A program made the position numbers and the translations under genes. Below are positions 24,184 through 36,242 of a DNA stretch of 64,000 nucleotides, in pieces (position 1 is the stretch's first letter; the number at the start of each line of letters is the position of its first letter). Source of the DNA: Diplolepis rosae (Eukaryota > Arthropoda > Insecta > Hymenoptera > Diplolepididae); contig JAPYXD010000484.1 in NCBI GenBank assembly GCA_030998225.1, forward strand, positions 3,844,001 through 3,908,000, read 5' to 3'. The notes under the pieces are model-generated. The model had not been told where the DNA came from, did not search any database, and saw nothing but the letters and a program-made list of their open reading frames with translations.

Positions 24184-26086
24184 TAATTAAGGCAGTACGT
24201 TTTGCAGAAAGTTTGCGTAAACTTGCCCAGTCAAGCGACCTTCAAAAAAATATGGACCAATGACGGGATCGCCGACAATGCCGCACCAACAATTAACGGA
24301 TCACGGATGATGAAATGGTACAGTTCAAATCCATCGAAGATTCATGACTCAAAATTGTGACATCTGTGCGTTTATGTTTATGTTTACGGCATTCCCCTAG
24401 CACCATCAACACATCAAAATATTCTTTAAAATCGTCCATTTTCGCGTTCCAATGTACTCACATTAGAAGGTAATGCGTGACTAACTGATATGTCAACAGA
24501 AAATGCTTACTTTCTTCCGATGTCAACAATACCCTGTCGATGTGTATTATCATGGGTATCATAAGAAATGAAACGAAATGAAAATGATTTTTCGACTATT
24601 TTATACTTTGCGTGACTAGAATTATCTTGTGTTGTAGGTCGCTGAATTTGTCTTAAAATCGGTAATAATGTCATCGAAAAAAAATACATGGTTCCATTTT
24701 TTGGAATGCTTCAGCACCTCCACCGATAAAAAAAAGGGTGGTCGAGTATGACGGCCTTCTCGAACACTGAAACTTTTGTGTGAAACATTTTTGGATATGA
24801 TCAATAGTTTGAGTGCTATCACTCTGTAACACTTTATGTGCCTCACTCTGTATATATATATATAATTGCTAGAATATAAATGCTAGAATACCGTTATTGC
24901 AGTCAACCGTTCAATTGTAAGGTATGAAATTAGTCAGGATCCTTTAGAGGTTCTTGTTTGAGAACTTGTAGAGGAAGAGTTTGTATACAGGAACCCGAGT
25001 GAGATCTTTTGCAGGTTCCTCTACCAAAACCTGTACAGGATCATGTACAGTATTAGATTGTTCATATAACGTCATAAAGGAACCTATCAAGGAACCTTCC
25101 ATTTATACTGTACCTTCATCTTAGAGGATCCTATAAAGGATCCTGCGCTAACCGTTTTTATGTTACACAGGAACCTGTGCAGTTTCCTTTATAGGCGCCT
25201 CCTCGGATCCTTTCAAGAACCTATTCAAGGATCCTGAACAGGATCCTGATGATTCTTATACATGATCCTGTACAGGAACCTGCGCGGGACCCCAAGTAAG
25301 GATCCTCTGAAGGATCCTATACAGGAATTTTACAGGAATACAGGAATACAGGAATTTTCAATGGGGTATAGAGGTCTTTCAATACTACCATGAACCGAAA
25401 TTTTTCAGATTTTTCAGAGAATAGTTTGCCAACATTTTTTTAAAATGGTCTATTTTTGTGGATTTTTGTTGGATTAGTCTGGCTGAAGATAGTACTCAAA
25501 TAACTACCAACTTTACACACAAAAATGGAATGCGAAATTCGCTTGTCCAAAACTAGTTAATCGCTTTAAGTAACTGTAACATTAAATGCAGTGGAAAATC
25601 TAAATGAACATTGCTAAGTATAGTAAAATTGATGTATATCGTGCGTACTCTTATTTGATAGTAAGATTCGGTACGTATAGACATTGTACAATTGATGTAG
25701 TTAATAAAGTGCACCATGTAGAAAGATCAGTAAATTTTATTAGTTCAAACGCTACGGCGAACTTTAGTATTAGCAATGGCTTAAAAAGGATAGCTTTTTC
25801 GTTTAACTACATTAAAATTCTATCAGTGGCTGTATATGATTTATGGAACTTAAGATTGAGAAAACTGAAATCCTCTTATATTTTTCTCTAAAACATAAAT
25901 ATTTCCTGGATAATTAAGGAAGCATTTTTATCTATTTGTGAGAGAAAATATGTTATGAGGAGGACTTGCATTTTCCCCTTAGATTGAAAATAAGATGTAG
26001 AATAAGACTTGCACATGCGTGCACTATTTTCATAGTGTAAAGTTGTTAACGGTTGTCTTACGGAATATAGTGGGAAAAACAGATTA

Positions 26087-26468
26087 CGCTGAGAAAAAAT
26101 ATTTGATTGAATCAAAGAAAATAATTTGCTTGAACGACTTTCGTTGATTGAAAGAAATGATTTGTTTAAATGAAATAAAATTTGTTTGATTCAAACAAAA
26201 TATCTTTGAACCTAATAAATATTTGTTTGAATCAAATTAATTTTTCTTCAAAACAAAGAAATTAATGCATTGATATATGGTCAAAGATATAATTTGTTTG
26301 ATTTAAGGCAGAAATTTATTTGGTTCGAACAAATATTTATTTGTTCCAAAGATATTTCGTTTGAATCAAATAAATTTTGTTTTATTTAAACAAATAATTT
26401 CTTTAAATCAAAGAAAGTCGTTCAAAGAAATTATTTTCTTTGATTCAATCAAATCTTTTTTCTCAGTG
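26087..26468. mobile_element. TA-flanked MITE with CACTGAGAAAAA ends and TTTGATTCAAACAAA words
   Basis: The left end TA|CGCTGAGAAAAAATATTTG and the right end inverse CACTGAGAAAAAAGATTTG match for more than 35 bp. TA at 26085-26086 and 26469-26470 is the likely target duplication. The 382-bp body is composed of TTTGATTCAAACAAA variants in both orientations. It has no coding capacity. It shares its terminus with the element at 12179-12980. Confidence 0.75.
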
Positions 26469-27064
26469 TATTTTTCATTTCTTTGGTACGGACAATTTTC
26501 AGATTATTTTATTTGATGGATTTTTTAAAATTATTATATATATTTGTAAGAAAGTTTCCAAGTGGTGTAAAGCAGTCAAACAAGTTATTGTAAATGAGTT
26601 ATTTAAAATTAATAAAACTCATTGATTAGAAAAATACACATTTTTTGTGTTTCCAAAAACTTATGTCTTGATGATCATCACTTTATTAATAAATGTATAA
26701 TTACTTCCTTATTATTCACATAAGTATTCTAAATTCGATTCATTTAATGAAAATTCAAACAACGAAGGTTTTATTTACTATATTACATATAATATAAAAA
26801 ATCTACACAGTATTTTTAATTCCGAATTTCGAAATACATATTTTTGAAATATGTAGCACAGAAAGTAAAAACAACTTTTTATAAATGTTTTTACCCAAGA
26901 TACTTTTTGATAATAATGCAATTTTTTAATGTACATTACAAAATTTAGTTTCATTATACTTCATAGATAGTTATAATAGAAAATTTTAATGAATATTAGC
27001 TAAGTAAATATTTATGAATGAATGAAATTTCATGCCTCAATTTTATTTATATTTTATAAATAAT

Positions 27065-27430
27065 TTATACAAAAAAGATCAATCTGAAAACCTAGAATGT
27101 CAGGTTGACTGTATTAGAAGATCAAATACAAGACAGTCTTCTACATGGTCAAACTGACCATCTTTAGAGGGTGAAAAAATATGTTCGACTCGATTATCAC
27201 AGGGGGACGTTTTGATTATACCGGTGTGTTGACATGAATAAGTAAAAACATGATGTTCAACTTGACCATCCTGGAGAAGTAACTAAATTATCTTCATAGT
27301 CATTCTAACTTTGTGTGAGTAGTCAAGCTGAATATAAAATGAGTGTTTTTCTGACCATATTGAAATATTTATAGAAGGGCCGTCAAAATATCTGGAAGAT
27401 CTGACTGACTCTCTAATATTTAACTTAAAC
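27065..27430. repeat. Iterated GATCA/AGGGTC-type segment without clear ends
   Basis: Words such as GGTCAAACTGACCATC, CGATTATCACAGGGGGAC and GTCAAAATATCTGGAAGATC are scattered in both orientations and resemble the interior of 23459-23852. No matching termini were found, so it is probably a decayed copy. Confidence 0.4.
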
Positions 27431-27899
27431 TTTAAGAATCCAGTTTTCGCATTGTAAAAGTTCTTCTTTTTTCTAAATAATTTGAAACATATATTTAGTG
27501 TTATTAAGCAATTTCTGAGTTTATCCTCAGTCTACCCTCAAATTCGTCAATTTTCGGAATTCATTCTCAATTATTTCTTTCCGTGTATTTTGGCTTGACA
27601 TAAATTAACAAAAAGTTTTTCATGTAACTAGCAGTTTGTTTGGTGCGGTTAAAATTAATTACAATAAAACGAGAAAAATTTTATCAAAATGTTTTATGAA
27701 AATCAAAGAAACTAGTACTTGGAGGCTATTCAAGGTGTAGGGCACGAAAAGTACATGTCCCTTTTATTGTTATGGGGTCGTTGGCTTCCTACTCTCTGAC
27801 TGAAAGTGCTTTTCTACTGCACATTTACCACTATCTATGCGCAGAAGGACAAGGTGATTCTATACTCTAAATTCAAAGTAACAGTTTATTGGGCCACTT

Positions 27900-29770
27900 G
27901 TCGTGCATATAGTTTAAAACAACCAGAATTCTGGTTAAAAATGTTAGAAACTCTAGTAAACACTTTTCGGTTATTTTGATCTTTTATTCCAGTTAATGTA
28001 ATGAAATTTCCTAGTTGATATCACCGTAATATTTCTAGTAAAAAAATTTATCTTTACATTCATGGTTATATTTCAGTAAATTTGACTAATTTAGTACATT
28101 TAACATTACCATATTTCTAGTTAAATTTATTCAAATTTCCGGGTTGAATGCTAAAATAACCTTAAAAACAAATAATGATTTAAAGACGTGTAAATCATAA
28201 TTTTTAAAATGAAAAAATATATATTTATTGTTCAATTAATTTATTTTGTTTATATTAGTATTAAAACTGTACATTTGAATACATATAAATTTACAATCTA
28301 CAAATTTCTTTACCTTTGAATTTTTCCTATAAGTTCTCTAACTTCCACTCACTTAACATCTTGTACATTTTATTCTCCATTTCTTTGAAACTTTGTAAAA
28401 ATAATTCGAGTCGTTAAATTACTGGGAAATTTACATGACAGAGTGCTCGACTTTCAGATACGTTCAAACGTTACTTAAAACTAGAAGTACCGTTCTTGTA
28501 TAACGCAGTCTAACCTTATAAATTAAACTGCACGGCTAACGAAGCACTTGCGATATTTCCCAAAAATTATTGGGTGTACATTTTATTCATGGAAAATACA
28601 GGCCCGTGTAAGAAATTGCTGCGCCTTCTTTCAGCAACAATTTTATATGATAAAGAAGTTTGAAGAATTATTATGTTCCTACATTTTTATATAATGACAT
28701 TTTTAATAAATTAATTACTAAATTCTAAATTATTAAATATAAGAATTTCATAATTTCTGAAGTTAATGCCAATTTACAAAATAATACAAATTGTGCGTAT
28801 GTAAAAAACTGACACTGGTAACTGAGCATCGTGCCAGTAAAAATTCCACAAGACTTTCAAGCGCAGTCCAAGAATTTTTCTGTTACTTCTATAGCATGTA
28901 TTCATCTCTTTCTAATAAAATTTTTTTAAAACCTGAAGCACTTTTTAGAAGAAGTATTTGCATTTCTATAATTTTTTTAAAAACTATACAATAAAATTTG
29001 AAAAAATTTCGTCCTTTGACTGTGCTTGAATTAATCTAGGGCATTCTTTCTTTTTTCGATGAAGTTCTAAGCTTCTTCATAAAACGTATATAGGATCTTC
29101 GGATAAATTTATCCTGTCCAAAAGTCGAGGACTGTCAAGTAAATCCCCCAGTACTTATTGTTTCTGTATATTGAACGAAATTCAAGATTCTCATGAATCA
29201 ACATGATTCTGTTTTCATTATCTCAGTACATATTCTGTTTTATAGCCTTATCTTATTTCGTCATAAAGTTTAAGCATAAAAAGCATATGAAAATATCGAT
29301 CGGGACAAGCTGACTTTATTAAAAATCGAATATTCAAATAAAAAAATAATATAGTAAAATGTCCCTAAGATATACCCTTATAAGACATGTATTTTAAAAT
29401 TTATCTCGAAAATATTGAAAAAATTACAAAAATTCTTTTTTTTCCAACTAAAATACACGCGTTGCTAAAGAATATCAACAGAGTTTTAGTTTTATTAATT
29501 TTTAAAACACGTTAATATAACACGAGACAACAAAATTCGACAAAGTTCCTGAACCAAAAACGAGACCTTACCTTTCCGAAGGATTTTGATGCGCTGAATC
29601 CGAATCCGGGCTCGAAATTTACCCTATACGTCAGGTTACTGAGATATTCTAACCTAAAAGTGCGAAAAACAGTGTTTTTTGCTATATTTGTGTTTATATA
29701 ATATCGCGGATTAATTTTTGTTCGGAAAAATCGTCAAACCATTTGAAAGTACCAGTATTGCCCTTCAGAA
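27900..29770. other. AT-rich intergenic DNA
   Basis: The stretch shows scattered short palindromes (AACCAGAATTCTGGTTA near 27920) and loosely iterated CTAGTAAATTT words near 28000-28140. No gene could be supported. The 67-codon frame at 28791 has no motif. Confidence 0.45.
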
Positions 29771-29778
29771 ACGTTTTT

Positions 29779-30132
29779 TTATTTTTCAGATATCATTTTT
29801 TTTCACGGAGATATCGTTCAATGAAATTTACTATTTTCATTATTTCAGTGAAAATTGACTAATTTGACAGTGAAAAATATATTTTTCACTGATGAATCAG
29901 TGGAAATTAACTGATTTAACAGTGAAAAATATTTTTTCTCTGGAGAATCAATGAAAAGGCAAATCACTGATTCAATTAGTGAAAATTTGACTGATTCAGA
30001 TTTAGAGAGTAGATTCGGATTCAGCGATTTAAAGAATTTTTTTTATTTTGGTAATTCTGTAATCAGCGCTCTAAAGTAGTAAACTTCATTGAACGATATC
30101 TACGTGAAAAAAAATGATATCTGAAAAATAAA
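29779..30132. mobile_element. Fold-back with GATATCGTTCAATGAA arms and CAGTGAAAAAT interior
   Basis: TTTTTCAGATATCATTTTTT followed by CACGGAGATATCGTTCAATG at the left is inverted at 30078-30132. Between the arms, 29840-30012 repeats CAGTGAAAATTGACT and CTGATTCA words and ends GATTCAGATTTAGAGAGTA. That same end motif recurs at 42900-42924, so the interior may be a separate nested insertion. Confidence 0.55.
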
Positions 30133-30234
30133 GAAACTGAATTTAAAAGACTTAGCCATACCTACGAAAGTATTATAAGTAAATTTTGGTTATTCTTCTG
30201 AATATTTTTTTAAAGTGCGAGCTCCAGTTCATTC

Positions 30235-30345
30235 TTTTTAACCATTTATATCAAGAGTGTGAAGTGTGAGTGTCGTGATGAGAATGTATTTCCAAAAGTC
30301 GAAGCAACTTTGAGTAAATTAAATTTACATTATATTCACTATCAA
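30235..30345 (+). repeat. Long dispersed repeat, small fragment
   Basis: AGTGTCGTGATGAGAATGTA followed by TTTCCAAAAGTCGAAGCAAC corresponds to the 9090-9150 part of copy 1. Confidence 0.5.
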
Positions 30346-30379
30346 GTTGTATTAAATCAAATTAATTCATCTTTGTTTC

Positions 30380-30550
30380 AATAACTAGATGATTTTAGTC
30401 GCTTATACTAAAAGATATAGTCAACGACTTTTAGTTACAATGACTATAAAGTTTTAGTCAGCCCTACTAAATTTTTAGTAACTATTACTAAAAATATTTA
30501 GATGTGACTTTTTCGTCAAGCGAATTATCAAGATGTTTCTTAGTGTGTAA
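30380..30550. repeat. Iterated ACTTTTAGT/ACTAAAA words
   Basis: Bases 30380-30500 repeat TTTTAGTCGC, ACTAAAAGATA, CTTTTAGTTAC and TTTTTAGTAACTATTACTAA in alternating orientation, another iterated-word block. It may end at TTAGTGTG|TA. Confidence 0.5.
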
Positions 30551-30559
30551 TTTCTACAA

Positions 30560-31514
30560 AAAATAAAGATTATCAAATGCAATATCTAAAATACTGAGCT
30601 TATTTTCGAAATGAAAGTGACAAGAAGCAATGATAATAAATCATTCAGTCATAGCTTGTCAGACGAGTCAGATGTTGATGATATACCCTGGCTAAGGATA
30701 GCAAGTACATCCCATTAAACACCCTGAATTCTGTGGCACGCTTCGTATCATGTGCCAATATACTTTACGCCCTTCTTCGCAGGGGATCATCGATCAATTA
30801 CGAAATGGCTTCCTGACGCAATCACGGTTTATCATTCATTATTCAATTCCATTTCATTACGCCGATCTATCAAGGTAAGGCAGCGTTTCGCATCTCAAAT
30901 ACATAATATTATCTTAACTCCTTGACAGGGAAATTTGTTTTCTGTCACATGGAAACCACAACCAATAAATTCTTGGCTCCTTTGGTCATTCGGTAGCAAA
31001 CTTGAGATGCAAGATCTTTATCCTCTGCCTCAGGGCAAACTCCAACCCTTGGTAAACATTTTATTTTCCGGAATTTTTACGATTTATCAAGATTACCTAT
31101 TTTATAAAAACTAAATTATATGATTTCAAAAAAGGATATTTTTAAATTGCAAGAATTTAAATTCTTCTTGTTCACCTGAATCGCTGATATCAATTTTCAA
31201 AAGTTTGATTTTTTAATAAAAGGAAGAACGCAGCAAAGATTTGAACATAGGTAACTATAAATAATTTGTTAGATAATAAGATGTTACAAATCCGATTTAA
31301 AGAAATATTTAAACGAATGTGTATTGTACTTGAGTGACCCACATAAGTTCCTCTAACATCCTCTACCCAAATTACTTATAATTAATAAGTATGTAGGTTT
31401 CTATATGAAAAAATAAATATACTAAGAGAAATTTCAGCCAATTTTTGTGACTGAAATTAACAAAATATTTTAACTAGTGGGAGAATTTTGCAACTTTAAT
31501 TTGAAAATGACTAC
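30560..31514. other. Intergenic DNA with a less AT-rich island
   Basis: Bases 30680-31060 have near-unique, more balanced sequence but no long frame, splice pair or RNA fold that I can support. Confidence 0.4.
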
Positions 31515-31518
31515 TTAA

Positions 31519-32018
31519 GGCCATGGACCAAGCAAGTCACGTGACAAAAATTATATGTTAATCGTAACCGTGCAAGATAACTTTTATTCTTTCTAAAATA
31601 TCTTGCTCAGAATTCAGTAAATGTATCAGAAGATAATAAGGAACGCCTGTTAACTTCCTTTTAGGAAAAATTCTGTTTTTTTTTTTCATTCTGAAATAAT
31701 ACTGAGACAGGTCTGTTATGTCTTGAATATTCATAATGATATGAAAATTTTTCATAAAAATAAGTAATTTTAGTAAACGTGCAGAGTATATCACCGACAG
31801 TGTTATACCAGTGCAGTAGAACTCAAGATACTGAATTGGTATTAATAACTTTATTTTAATTTTAATACACTATGCCTTCCACTATTCATCCTTCCATATG
31901 CTATAATTTATCATTTCCTAAATTTTGACCACTTTATTTTGATTTAAAAATCTATATATGCAGAAAAAATCGAAAGCAAGTGGATGAATTGGTCACGTGA
32001 CCTGCGTGGTCCATGGCC
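31519..32018. mobile_element. TTAA-flanked MITE with GGCCATGGACC ends and GTCACGTGAC motifs
   Basis: TTAA (31515-31518)|GGCCATGGACCAAGC at the left and GGTCCATGGCC|TTAA (32019-32022) at the right form clean inverted ends. Each is followed inward by GTCACGTGAC. The 500-bp body has one 78-codon reverse frame (31558-31794) with no recognised domain. TTAA duplication points to piggyBac-like mobilisation. Confidence 0.75.
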
Positions 32019-32056
32019 TTAAGTGCTGCTTGTAATATACAGCTGAGTGTTTCGTA

Positions 32057-32280
32057 TCCCGTGAGGAAATTTCGATAGGGGCCTAGTGGGGCCCTGACGA
32101 GTCTGCCCTATTTGCAGTCGGGATCTAGCGTGGAAAACTAGGAGGGCCCCGTCGGTAACGTAACGTTTTTTCCGAGGTGGGCCCCGCTGGACTTTCTAGT
32201 AAGGGTTTAATGAGGTCAGCCCTTACACTACCGCACCTACAAAAAAGGACACCATTAGGGCCCTATTGGACCTCCGCATT
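32057..32280. mobile_element. Half of a GGGCCC-word element with TCCCGTGAGGAAATT end
   Basis: TA|TCCCGTGAGGAAATTTCGAT opens a GC-rich block of GGGGCCTAG, GGGGCCCTGACG and GAGGGCCCCGTC words. The opposite end is missing. A related end (inverse of CCCCGTGTAGAAATTGAAAT) closes the block at 57740-57889. Confidence 0.5.
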
Positions 32281-32284
32281 GTAT

Positions 32285-32330
32285 TTAAGGGCATATATCA
32301 GCAAAGTCACGTGACCAATTTTGTTCAGGT
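32285..32330 (+). mobile_element. Solo end related to the TTAA/GTCACGTGAC MITE
   Basis: TTAA|GGGCATATATCAGCAAAG followed by TCACGTGACC resembles the left end at 31519, but no right partner was found. Confidence 0.35.
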
Positions 32331-32590
32331 ATCTCACTGAAAAAATAATAAATAAATGGATTCTCCACACTAAAAGAAAAAGTACATGGAAAATTTGAGT
32401 TAAGACTCTAATATTTACCGTTTTTAATGGCAACGGAGGGATATTCGCTTGGAAGGTTAAGTTTACTGTTTTCACAGCAAAAAATCTATTTTCAAGCTAA
32501 GAAATTTTTTCTGAGTAAATCGACAGTTACTATTTTTATATACACACTTACCTACAAACAAACACCCCCCTCTACACTACACAAACGCTC

Positions 32591-33606
32591 CCCTATTGAA
32601 AAACTTGACGTAAAAAACGACGTCAATAATGACATAAAAAACGACGTCAAAAATTACGTCAAAAATGACGTAAAAAACGACGTCAAAAATTGGGACAGTT
32701 TTTTACGTCATTTTTGACGTCGTGTTTGACGTACTTTTTTGTCTTTAAGAAGCCTTACATTTCCTATTACATTTTTGTGACTCCATTAAGAAATACCCAT
32801 TCCATTTTTAAATAAATTTTTTTTTTATACAATTTTTTTTTTACTGATAAGCATTTCTAAATTTTGATACCCAATTAACGACCGAATATAATTTGTTAAG
32901 GATTATTAAACACAAAAAAGTACGACAAAAACGACATAAAAAACGACGTCAAAAATTACGTAAACAGGAGGTCAAAAATTGGGATAGTTTTTTACGTCAT
33001 TTTTGACGTCGTTTTTGACGTACTTTTTTGTCTTTAAGAAGCCTTACATTTCCTATTACATTTTTGTGACTCCTTTACGAAATGCCCATTCCACTTTGAA
33101 ATAAATTATTTTATTATACAATAGTTCTTTTACTGATAAGCATTTCTCAATTACGATATCCAATGAACGACCGAATATAAATTGTTAAGGCTTCTTAAAG
33201 TCGAAAAATTACGTCAAAAACGTCGTAAAAAATAACGTAAAAAATGACATAAAAAACTAACCCAAATTTTTGACATCGTTTTTTACTTAATTTTTGACGT
33301 CGTTTTTTATGTCGTTTTTGACGTACTTTTTTGTCTTTAAGAAGCCTTAACAATTTATATTCGGTCGTTCATTGGGTATCGTAATTGAGAAATGCTTATC
33401 AGTAAAAGAACTATTGTATAATAAAATAATTTATTTCAAAGTGGAATGGGCATTTCGTAAAGGAGTCACTAAAATTTAATAGGAAATGTAAGGCTTCTTA
33501 AAGACAAAAAAGTACGTCAAAAACGACGTCAAAAATGACGTAAAAAACTGTCCCAATTTTTGACCTCGTTTTTTACGTTATTTTTTACGTCAAGTTTTTC
33601 AATAGG
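32591..33606. mobile_element. ACGTC-word fold-back element with CCCTATTGAAAA ends
   Basis: The left end CCCTATTGAAAAACTTGACG and the right end CGTCAAGTTTTTCAATAGG are inverted. Four blocks of alternating ACGTCAAAAA and ACGTAAAAAACG words (about 32603-32740, 32919-33030, 33205-33330 and 33509-33597) are separated by three copies of a spacer of about 175 bp. Each spacer is bounded by TCTTTAAGAAGCCTTA and its inverse. Spacers 1 and 2 are in direct orientation and spacer 3 is inverted. No TA or other clear target duplication was seen. It has no coding frame apart from the low-complexity one at 32427-32717. Confidence 0.75.
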
Positions 33607-33719
33607 TCGTTTAGGCAGTATTAAAAATTATTCTTAACGCTGCGGGTGTTCGAACCCTCTCTACTTATAATTAATGTATTACTAACCCAGCCCCCTGTAT
33701 CTTGCCGCCAAATGAATAA

Positions 33720-35480
33720 GAAAAAATCTGCCCGTTTCGCGGGCACATTCTCATCGCGCGTTTCGCGCGCAGCTCGCTTCGCTCGCAAGCTTGAGCGCGC
33801 CTAGGGCGCGCGAATTGATCATCGCGTTGCGCGCTCCGGAATTTTTGAACGTCGCGCTTCGCGCTCGGTCTTGTGCTCTTCGCATACATTTAAGTTTATT
33901 TCTTATAATTTAATACTGAAGCTCAAACCAATTTTATAATATTAAAGATGATGTGAATTACTCATTTTCTCAAATTCACTAAATTTATTTTTCAGTTTAA
34001 GTGAAACAGGAAATTCAATTTACTTAAGGCTCTATCGGCCTTAAGGAACACATTCTCATCATGACACTCGCGCTCGATTTTCTGTATACATTTCAGTAAC
34101 TTTTTAATAAATTACATGATTAAAATAATTTATTTTTTTCCAAATCTCTTAAAAAGAAAAAATAATCGTAGACTTTATTTAAGGTAGTACGATCACGAAA
34201 ATTAGACCTCAGGCTAAAATAGATAATTTTGCTTTCAAGAAAAAATTCAAAAATAGGAAACGGTCAAGTTGTAGAGAATCTTTTTTCTAAATAAATGAAC
34301 CATAATTTATTAGAATCGCATCACTTTCAAAAATTTGACTCGAAGCGATAAGAAAATGTTTGGGCAAAAATAAAATTTATTAATAACATTATTTTTTTGT
34401 GTTTCAAATTTTTTTCATGAAAAATAATCTTTCTCATTCAAATTGGCCCTTTAATAATAATGTTGCTAGTCGTGAAAGCAAAATTATCTATTTTTGTCTG
34501 AGGTCTAATTTTCGTGATCGTACTACCTTAAGGAAACGATTTTGCAGAACAACGCTTATTTCGTATCTCACATATTTTGGTGAAAAAAATCGATTTTTTT
34601 TAATATTAAAAATCAAAACATAAAATATACATCCTGTCGAGAAATTTCTTAATAAGAATGTGTAGACCTCATTTAGGCAAATAATTTTTCATTTGAACTT
34701 TTTTTATGTATCTCATATATTTTGTCTAATAAATGGAATTATTGAATTTTAATCGTATTTTTTGGAATTGAAACCAAAAATATATGTTTTTTCATAAACT
34801 GTGTAAGACAAAACTTGTAGATCTTGTTGAAACGAACAACTTTGTACTCTTACGTTTTTTTCGTATTTCACATATTATTGTTAAAAAATTGAATTTTGGA
34901 TTTTCAATAGATTATTTTTGAATTAAAAAAAAAATATGCATCTTATGAAAAAATGTTACACTTCAAATTTGTAGGTCTTTATTTAGAAAATAATATTGTA
35001 TCATAACGTTTTTTCGTATCTCGTATAATTTAGCTGGAAAATGGAATTTTGATATTGACTTTTTTCGAATTTGAATATGCTGTAACATTTTTAATTTTGA
35101 TTTAATCAAAAAATGTTATCAGGATAATTTTTAGAGATTTATGAGCACTATCTAAAACCAGTATTAAAATTTTTGATTTTTTCAAAAAGTTATTTTCAAA
35201 AACACAAAAGTAGTGCTCAATCCCTCAATTTTGATTGGATGTGGCTGGATAACGAACTTGTCCTTACTTTTTTGCCTCCGATAAAGTGTACCAAAGCTCA
35301 ATTCAATCGGATGGTTCTATCGAGAGTTATGCCGCACACGACCTACAGACAGACAGACACTTTCGTAAAAACCCTTTTTTCGGACTCAGGGGGTCTCAAA
35401 ACGTAAAGATTTGATGAAATTTTCGAAAGTCATTTTTCACATAAAACCAATACCTTCTCATCCATAATGAGAATGTAAAA
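33720..35480 (-). repeat. Long dispersed repeat, most complete copy (inverted relative to copy 1)
   Basis: Read in reverse it follows copy 1 nearly base for base: the CATTATGGATGAGAAGGTAT start (35480), GAGACCCCCTGAGTC, the GTCTGTCTGTAGG tract, the GTGTGCGGCATAACTCTCG segment, then the AT-rich body. It ends in the GCGAAGCG cluster (33735-33880). It is interrupted by a TTAA-flanked MITE (34183-34527). The frame 35173-35406 corresponds to 8377-8622 of copy 1 and has no domain. Confidence 0.8.
34183..34527. mobile_element. TTAA-flanked MITE with GGTAGTACGATCACG ends (345 bp)
   Basis: TTAA (34179-34182)|GGTAGTACGATCACGAAAAT ... and its inverse |TTAA (34528-34531) give perfect terminal repeats of about 30 bp. 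The related repeat copy at 8306-9411 has an unoccupied version of the same site (CTTATTTAAGGAAACG in reverse, near 8965-8985) with a single TTAA. The target site duplication is therefore demonstrated directly. It has no coding capacity. Confidence 0.85.
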
Positions 35481-35489
35481 AATTACGTG

Positions 35490-36240
35490 ATAGTTGACTG
35501 CCGCCGGTGGCAGCGCTGACTGTTCATAGGCCCTAGATTCAAAAAAATGCATAGGAAAAAGCATAAAAAATTAATTTTCTCCTAATAAAAGCTATTTTAT
35601 CGCATTTTCTTATACATGACAATAACCTAATAAGATCTTCATATTTTTCACAAAAATTTATTCTCTTCGAAAAGGTTAAGAAATTCACTTTAGGCAGAAA
35701 ATCTAATTTCTAAATTCTGGCGGGAATTGCATTATTTGTATCATGTTTTTTATTTTATTATTGTTTTGCGTTCATTTAAATATTAATACTAATAATTAAC
35801 CTCGTTACAATAAAATTTGATAATTTTTCATATTATATAACACATATATAATATAACATATAACAAAAACATATAATACATATACTATATATTACTACTG
35901 TAATTAAATGAAACTCCTTTTCAAAAAAAACATTTCAAAAATACTGTTTGGAATTTGGACTAAAATTTGTTAATATTATACTATGAAATATATTAATAAT
36001 ATATTATTATAATATATTATAATTCAAAGCAGTGAAATAGTTTTAAAACAAATTGCACTTAGATTATTGTATAAATAACATCGAGTAAAAGTGATTTTTT
36101 AATTGACTGGAGTTTATCTAATAAAAGTAATTCTCTGATAACTTATATTAACGTCTAATTTGTTTGTTTAGATGATACGGTGTTCTCATCCGTTTTGAAC
36201 ATCTCATAAATATAATATTTGGTATGTGAGCACATTATTA
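35490..36240. other. AT-rich intergenic DNA
   Basis: A less AT-rich patch at 35500-35545 is followed by AT-rich DNA with ATAATATATT-type runs. No gene was seen. Confidence 0.5.
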
Positions 36241-36242
36241 AG

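Larger units (their letters stand above)
23166..24850 (-). mobile_element. Tc1/mariner-superfamily element, degenerate, TA-flanked
   Basis: The termini CAGGGTGAGGCACATAA (23166) and its inverse at 24850 are flanked by TA. The inverted arms continue for over 100 bp, through TGATAGCACTCAAACTATTG. On the - strand it keeps a transposase piece (23890-24183) and an N-terminal remnant beginning MDDFKEYFDVLMVLGECR near 24430. The N-terminal and C-terminal parts are not joined in one frame. It has been interrupted by a fold-back at 23459-23852. Confidence 0.8.
22522..25366. mobile_element. GGATCC-rich fold-back element with CCCTATTGAAAA ends
   Basis: The left end TA|CCCTATTGAAAATTCCTG and the right end ...AATTTTCAATGGGG|TA are inverted. 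Arms 22522-23165 and 24851-25366 match over most of their length in opposite orientation (for example AATAGGTTCTTGAAAGGATC and CTAATTTCATACCTTACAAT). Both arms are built from CAGGATCCT, CAGGTTCCT and GGAACCT words at short intervals. The centre is occupied by a mariner-superfamily element (23166-24850). The TA duplication at both edges fits a Tc1/mariner-like or similar enzyme. No frame in the arms looks coding. Confidence 0.75.

Noticed and set aside
32427..32717. 96-codon frame with VKNDVKNDVKND repeats
   Set aside because: It is a translation of the ACGTCAAAAA word array, not a gene.
32591..33606. CRISPR-like array (repeat blocks separated by spacers)
   Set aside because: The spacers are copies of each other rather than unique, the blocks are degenerate simple words, and the context is eukaryotic.
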